A DNA stretch of 9,020 bases from positions 1 through 9,020 of the forward strand of contig CAIRMY010000005.1 of assembly GCA_903879775.1 (NCBI GenBank), in the 5' to 3' direction. Source of the DNA: an uncultured Bacteroidota bacterium (GTDB lineage Bacteria > Bacteroidota > Bacteroidia > NS11-12g > UBA955). A program made the translations under genes and the position numbers. Under the pieces are notes generated by a model, which saw nothing but the letters and a program-made list of their open reading frames with translations, ran no database searches and was not told the origin of the DNA. Positions 6,526 through 9,020 of this stretch are shown here, piece after piece (position 1 is the first letter of the stretch; each line of letters opens with the position of its first letter).

Positions 6526-8040
6526 ATGGAACTTTCATTAAACGAACAACAGTTATTACGCCGTCAATCTCTTGAGCAATTGAGAGCAATGGGCATTGAT
6601 CCTTATCCAGCAGCACTCTTCCCAGTAAACACAACTGCCGAAGAAATTAAATCTGAATTCCCTGAAAATCCAGATAAGTTTAAACAAGTTGTTGTTGCAG
6701 GTCGTATGATGGCAAGAAGAATCATGGGAAAAGCCGCTTTTGCTGTGCTTCAAGATAGTACATCTAAAATTCAAGTGTATGTAAACCGCGACGAAGTTTG
6801 TCCCTCAGAAGACAAAGAGCTTTACAATACTGTATTCAAGAAATTGCTTGATATTGGCGATTTTATTGGTGTTGAGGGATATGTTTTCACCACACAAACC
6901 GGTGAAACCTCTATTCACGCCTCTAAAATTACCCTCCTTTCAAAATGCTTAAATCCACTTCCACTTCCTAAAGAAAAAGATGGTGTGATTTTCGATGCAT
7001 TTACCGATCCTGAATCTCGCTATAGAATGCGCTACGTAGATTTAGTGGTGAATTCACAAAATAAAGAAACCTTCATCAAAAGAAGTAAAATTGTTCAAAG
7101 CTTGAGAAATACCTTCAACGATCGAGGCTACTTGGAAGTTGAAACCCCTATTTTGCAAAGCATTCACGGTGGTGCAGCTGCTCGTCCTTTCGAAACACAT
7201 CACAACGCGTTAGACATGAAATTGTATTTGCGCATTGCAAATGAATTGTATTTAAAACGACTCATTGTTGGTGGATTCGATGGTGTTTATGAATTTGCTA
7301 AAAACTTCAGAAATGAAGGCATTGATAGAACCCACAATCCAGAATTTACTGGTTTAGAAATCTATGTTGCTTATAAAGATTATTTCTGGATGATGGATTT
7401 CGTGGAAGAAATGATTGAAAAGTGTGCCATGGATGTGAATGGAACAACCACAGCCATTGTGGGTGAAAACGAAATTTCATTTGCTCGTCCTTACCAACGT
7501 TTAACCATGGCTGAAGCCATCATGAAATACGCAAACTTTAACATTGAAGGCAAATCTGAAGCCGAAATGGGAGAATTTGCGAAGTCTATTGGTTGTGAAG
7601 TGACCTCACAAATGGGATATGGTAAATTGGTCGATGAAATCTTTGGTGCTTCTGCCGAGAAACATTTGATACAACCTACTTTCATCACCGATTACCCAAT
7701 TGAAATGAGTCCGCTTACAAAAAAACACCGCAGCAAAGAAGGTTTGGTAGAACGTTTTGAGCTTTTTGTCAATGGAAAAGAAATTGCAAATGCCTATAGT
7801 GAGTTGAATGACCCAATTGAACAAAAAGCCCGCTTTGAGGAACAATTGGTGTTGGCTGCTCGTGGCGACGAAGAAGCAATGGCAATGGACCTTGACTTTA
7901 TTCGTGCTCTAGAATATGGTATGCCACCTACAAGTGGATTGGGCGTTGGTATAGATCGTTTAACCATGATGCTTACCAATCAATCTTCTATTCAAGAGGT
8001 GTTGTTTTTTCCTCAAATGCGACAAGAAAAATTCGATTAA
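6526..8040 (+). CDS. lysS: Lysine--tRNA ligase, class II
   Basis: Class II LysRS of 504 aa, the usual length for the bacterial enzyme. It joins lysine to tRNA-Lys in the cytoplasm. The N-terminal OB-fold anticodon-binding domain spans about 55-140 (VVVAGRMMARRIMGKAAFAVLQD). Class II motif 1 lies around SRYRMRYVDL and GYLEVETPIL (164-210). The lysine-pocket and tetramer-type region IHGGAAARPFETHHNALD is at 213-230. Motif 2 (YEFAKNFRNEGIDRTHNPEFT, 255-275) carries the ATP-binding R262, and motif 3 (GLGVGIDRLTMML, 471-483) carries R478. The C-terminus VLFFPQMR is typical. All expected signatures are present. The chosen ATG is the first in the frame after the -7 element and places the amphipathic N-terminal helix normally. 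The gene is 39 bp after lspA but appears to have its own promoter. A small winged-helix-like gene follows after 3 bp. Confidence 0.97.
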   Translation: MELSLNEQQLLRRQSLEQLRAMGIDPYPAALFPVNTTAEEIKSEFPENPDKFKQVVVAGRMMARRIMGKAAFAVLQDSTSKIQVYVNRDEVCPSEDKELYNTVFKKLLDIGDFIGVEGYVFTTQTGETSIHASKITLLSKCLNPLPLPKEKDGVIFDAFTDPESRYRMRYVDLVVNSQNKETFIKRSKIVQSLRNTFNDRGYLEVETPILQSIHGGAAARPFETHHNALDMKLYLRIANELYLKRLIVGGFDGVYEFAKNFRNEGIDRTHNPEFTGLEIYVAYKDYFWMMDFVEEMIEKCAMDVNGTTTAIVGENEISFARPYQRLTMAEAIMKYANFNIEGKSEAEMGEFAKSIGCEVTSQMGYGKLVDEIFGASAEKHLIQPTFITDYPIEMSPLTKKHRSKEGLVERFELFVNGKEIANAYSELNDPIEQKARFEEQLVLAARGDEEAMAMDLDFIRALEYGMPPTSGLGVGIDRLTMMLTNQSSIQEVLFFPQMRQEKFD

Positions 8041-8043
8041 TTT

Positions 8044-8301
8044 ATGTTTGAAATTGGGGCTGATGAATTAATGATTCTCAATCTTTTAATTCACGCAGAA
8101 AACGCCGAAAATATTATTCAAGAATCGGGGCTACCCCAAAAAGTTGGAATTGATATCATTCGTCAGTTGTTTCATTATGGGTATATCCAATCTCTCAATT
8201 CCTCAAATCAACGCCAAAACAGCTTTGATATAGACGGAATAAAGAAAACCAGATTCCAACTCACAGCTAAAGGAATCGACGAAATTAACGCTCTAAAATA
8301 A
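8044..8301 (+). CDS. Small winged-helix-like protein of unknown function
   Basis: An 85-aa protein not recognised as a named family. Its layout suggests a compact winged helix: a hydrophobic helix (about 6-18), a second helix with AENIIQESGLP (21-31), a likely recognition helix QKVGIDIIRQLFHYGYIQSL (32-51), a polar wing region (52-67), then KTRFQLTAKGIDEI (68-81). The last stretch resembles the beta-strand and final helix seen in many small wHTH regulators (pattern xLTxKG). There are no cysteines, membrane segments or signal peptide, so it should be cytoplasmic. The ATG lies 3 bp after the lysS stop codon with no promoter between, so translation from the lysS transcript is likely. The start could not be much later without losing helix 1. 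DNA binding is inferred from fold-like features only; a protein-interaction role is equally possible. Confidence 0.7.
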   Translation: MFEIGADELMILNLLIHAENAENIIQESGLPQKVGIDIIRQLFHYGYIQSLNSSNQRQNSFDIDGIKKTRFQLTAKGIDEINALK

Positions 8302-8306
8302 CCTAA

Positions 8307-8332
8307 ATTTCAAAGGATCATGAAATCCTTTT
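8307..8332 (+). terminator. Weak hairpin after the lysS cluster, possible terminator
   Basis: AAAGGAT (8312-8318) can pair with ATCCTTT (8325-8331) around a 6-nt loop, starting about 10 bp after the stop codon. The run after the stem (TTTT, GGGG, TTTT) is interrupted by G residues, so it is a poor canonical terminator. An alternative stem ATTTCA (8307-8312) with TGAAAT (8321-8326) overlaps and excludes the first. Confidence 0.4.
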
Positions 8333-8379
8333 GGGGTTTTCAACATTTTTGGGCTATTTTGTGATAAACTTCCCTTTAA

Positions 8380-8394
8380 AACAATTCAATTGTT
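8380..8394. promoter_or_regulatory. Perfect 15-bp inverted repeat upstream of the gltA promoter, possible regulator site
   Basis: AACAATT-C-AATTGTT is a perfect dyad with 7-bp arms and one central base, centred at 8387. That is about 55 bp before the start site expected from the gltA promoter, a distance typical of activator sites. It partly overlaps an imperfect dyad TTGTTCGATCAA (8390-8401). No protein can be assigned. Chance formation is possible in AT-rich DNA. Confidence 0.4.
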
Positions 8395-8405
8395 CGATCA
8401 AACTT

Positions 8406-8436
8406 TTTGTGACAAGATTAGTTTAATCTATATTTG
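8406..8436 (+). promoter_or_regulatory. Promoter of gltA (consensus Bacteroidota type)
   Basis: TTTG (8406-8409), a spacer of exactly 19 bp and TATATTTG (8429-8436) match the full consensus TTTG-N19-TAnnTTTG, followed by CA. The expected start site is near 8442, giving a leader of about 30 nt before the ATG at 8474. This is the best promoter match in the window, in keeping with a central metabolic gene. Confidence 0.75.
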
Positions 8437-8473
8437 CAATACTTGAAAGATATTGGATAATACCAACAACACT

Positions 8474-9020
8474 ATGCCTGAAACAGCTAAAATTATTCTA
8501 GAGGGGAAAGAAATTGAATTACCCGTTATTCATGGATCAGAGGGCGAAAAAGCCATTGATATCAACAAATTAAGAGATCTTACAGGTTATATCACCATTG
8601 ACATTGGATATAAAAATACAGGTGCAACCACCAGTAAAATTACATTCCTTGACGGTGAAGAGGGCATTCTGCGCCACCGCGGTTATAGCATAGAAGATTT
8701 AGCTGATAAATGTTCCTTTTTAGAAGTTTCCTACCTTCTACTTCATGGTGAACTTCCAACAGAAGCGCAACTTAAAGATTTCGAAGCTAAAATTTCTGAG
8801 CACACATTAGTGAACGAAGGTTTAGAAGCCATGTTCAAAGCTTTCCCAACAGGATCTCATCCGATGGGACAATTGAGCAGCATGATTTCTGCACTGAGTT
8901 TGTTCTACCCAAAAAGTTTAAATCCGCACAGAGATGAGGATGCAATCAACCGTACTGTCATCCGTTTGCTTGCTAAAATGCCTACAATCTGTGCAATGAT
9001 CTATAAAAAACGTCATGGTC
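8474..9020 (+). CDS. gltA: Citrate synthase, N-terminal part (truncated by window edge)
   Basis: The ATG at 8474 opens a frame of 182 codons that runs off the right edge without a stop. The product condenses acetyl-CoA with oxaloacetate to citrate, the entry step of the TCA cycle. Recognisable blocks are an N-terminal beta-rich segment (about 1-35) typical of the longer type II Gram-negative enzymes, TGYITIDIGYKNTGATTSKI (37-56), FLDGEEGILRHRGYSIEDLA (58-77) with the HRGY block, SYLLLHGELP (86-95) and GSHPMGQLSSMISALSLFYP (127-146). Family members are about 430 aa, so somewhat less than half is present. The catalytic His and Asp residues of the large and small domains lie outside the window. 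The gene has its own consensus promoter and a nearby palindrome, and looks independent of the lysS cluster. Confidence 0.95.
   Translation, partial: MPETAKIILEGKEIELPVIHGSEGEKAIDINKLRDLTGYITIDIGYKNTGATTSKITFLDGEEGILRHRGYSIEDLADKCSFLEVSYLLLHGELPTEAQLKDFEAKISEHTLVNEGLEAMFKAFPTGSHPMGQLSSMISALSLFYPKSLNPHRDEDAINRTVIRLLAKMPTICAMIYKKRHG

Noticed and set aside
7491..7979. Antisense open frames inside lysS (7491-7688, 7606-7845, 7794-7979)
   Set aside because: They are complementary to conserved LysRS sequence including motif 3, overlap each other and show no family features.
1..9020. Mobile elements, CRISPR arrays, toxin-antitoxin or defence genes, tRNA or rRNA genes
   Set aside because: No transposase motifs, terminal repeats, spaced direct repeats or tRNA-like cloverleaf sequences were seen. 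Gene content is housekeeping and the only repeats are short dyads.

Overview
The window looks like chromosomal DNA of a Bacteroidota bacterium, probably Flavobacteriales or a close relative. The evidence is: an AT-rich sequence (roughly 40% G+C by eye); a TonB-dependent-receptor-type C-terminus; a secreted protein ending in a type IX secretion (T9SS) type A sorting domain; four TAnnTTTG promoter -7 elements in front of genes; no Shine-Dalgarno sequences before the starts; and lineage-typical forms of IleRS, DksA-like protein and LspA. All genes lie on the + strand. Genus cannot be decided from the sequence alone.

Layout. Bases 1-326 hold the 3' end of an outer-membrane beta-barrel receptor gene. 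After a 60-bp gap with a promoter comes a 504-aa exported alpha/beta-hydrolase-like protein (387-1901), closed by a strong intrinsic terminator (1928-1960). A promoter at 1958-1989 then starts a tight cluster: ileS (2020-5325), a small DksA-like gene (5349-5720) and lspA (5725-6486), with gaps of 23 and 4 bp. lysS (6526-8040) follows with its own promoter very close to its start. A small winged-helix-like gene (8044-8301) lies 3 bp behind it. The 172-bp region 8302-8473 contains a weak hairpin, a perfect 15-bp palindrome and the best promoter of the window (TTTG-N19-TATATTTG). It precedes gltA (citrate synthase), which runs off the right edge.

How the genes work together. Most of the window is housekeeping: two aminoacyl-tRNA synthetases, a probable RNA-polymerase-binding regulator, lipoprotein signal peptidase and the entry enzyme of the TCA cycle. 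The left part is envelope and secretion biology.

No mobile element, CRISPR array, tRNA or rRNA was seen, and no clearly new multi-gene system. The points most worth a second look are single-gene oddities: an IleRS whose HIGH signature is rearranged to GIHH (the form associated with mupirocin hyper-resistance), a T9SS-exported hydrolase fold that has lost its nucleophile, and a DksA-like protein that keeps its DxxDxA tip but has lost three of four zinc cysteines.
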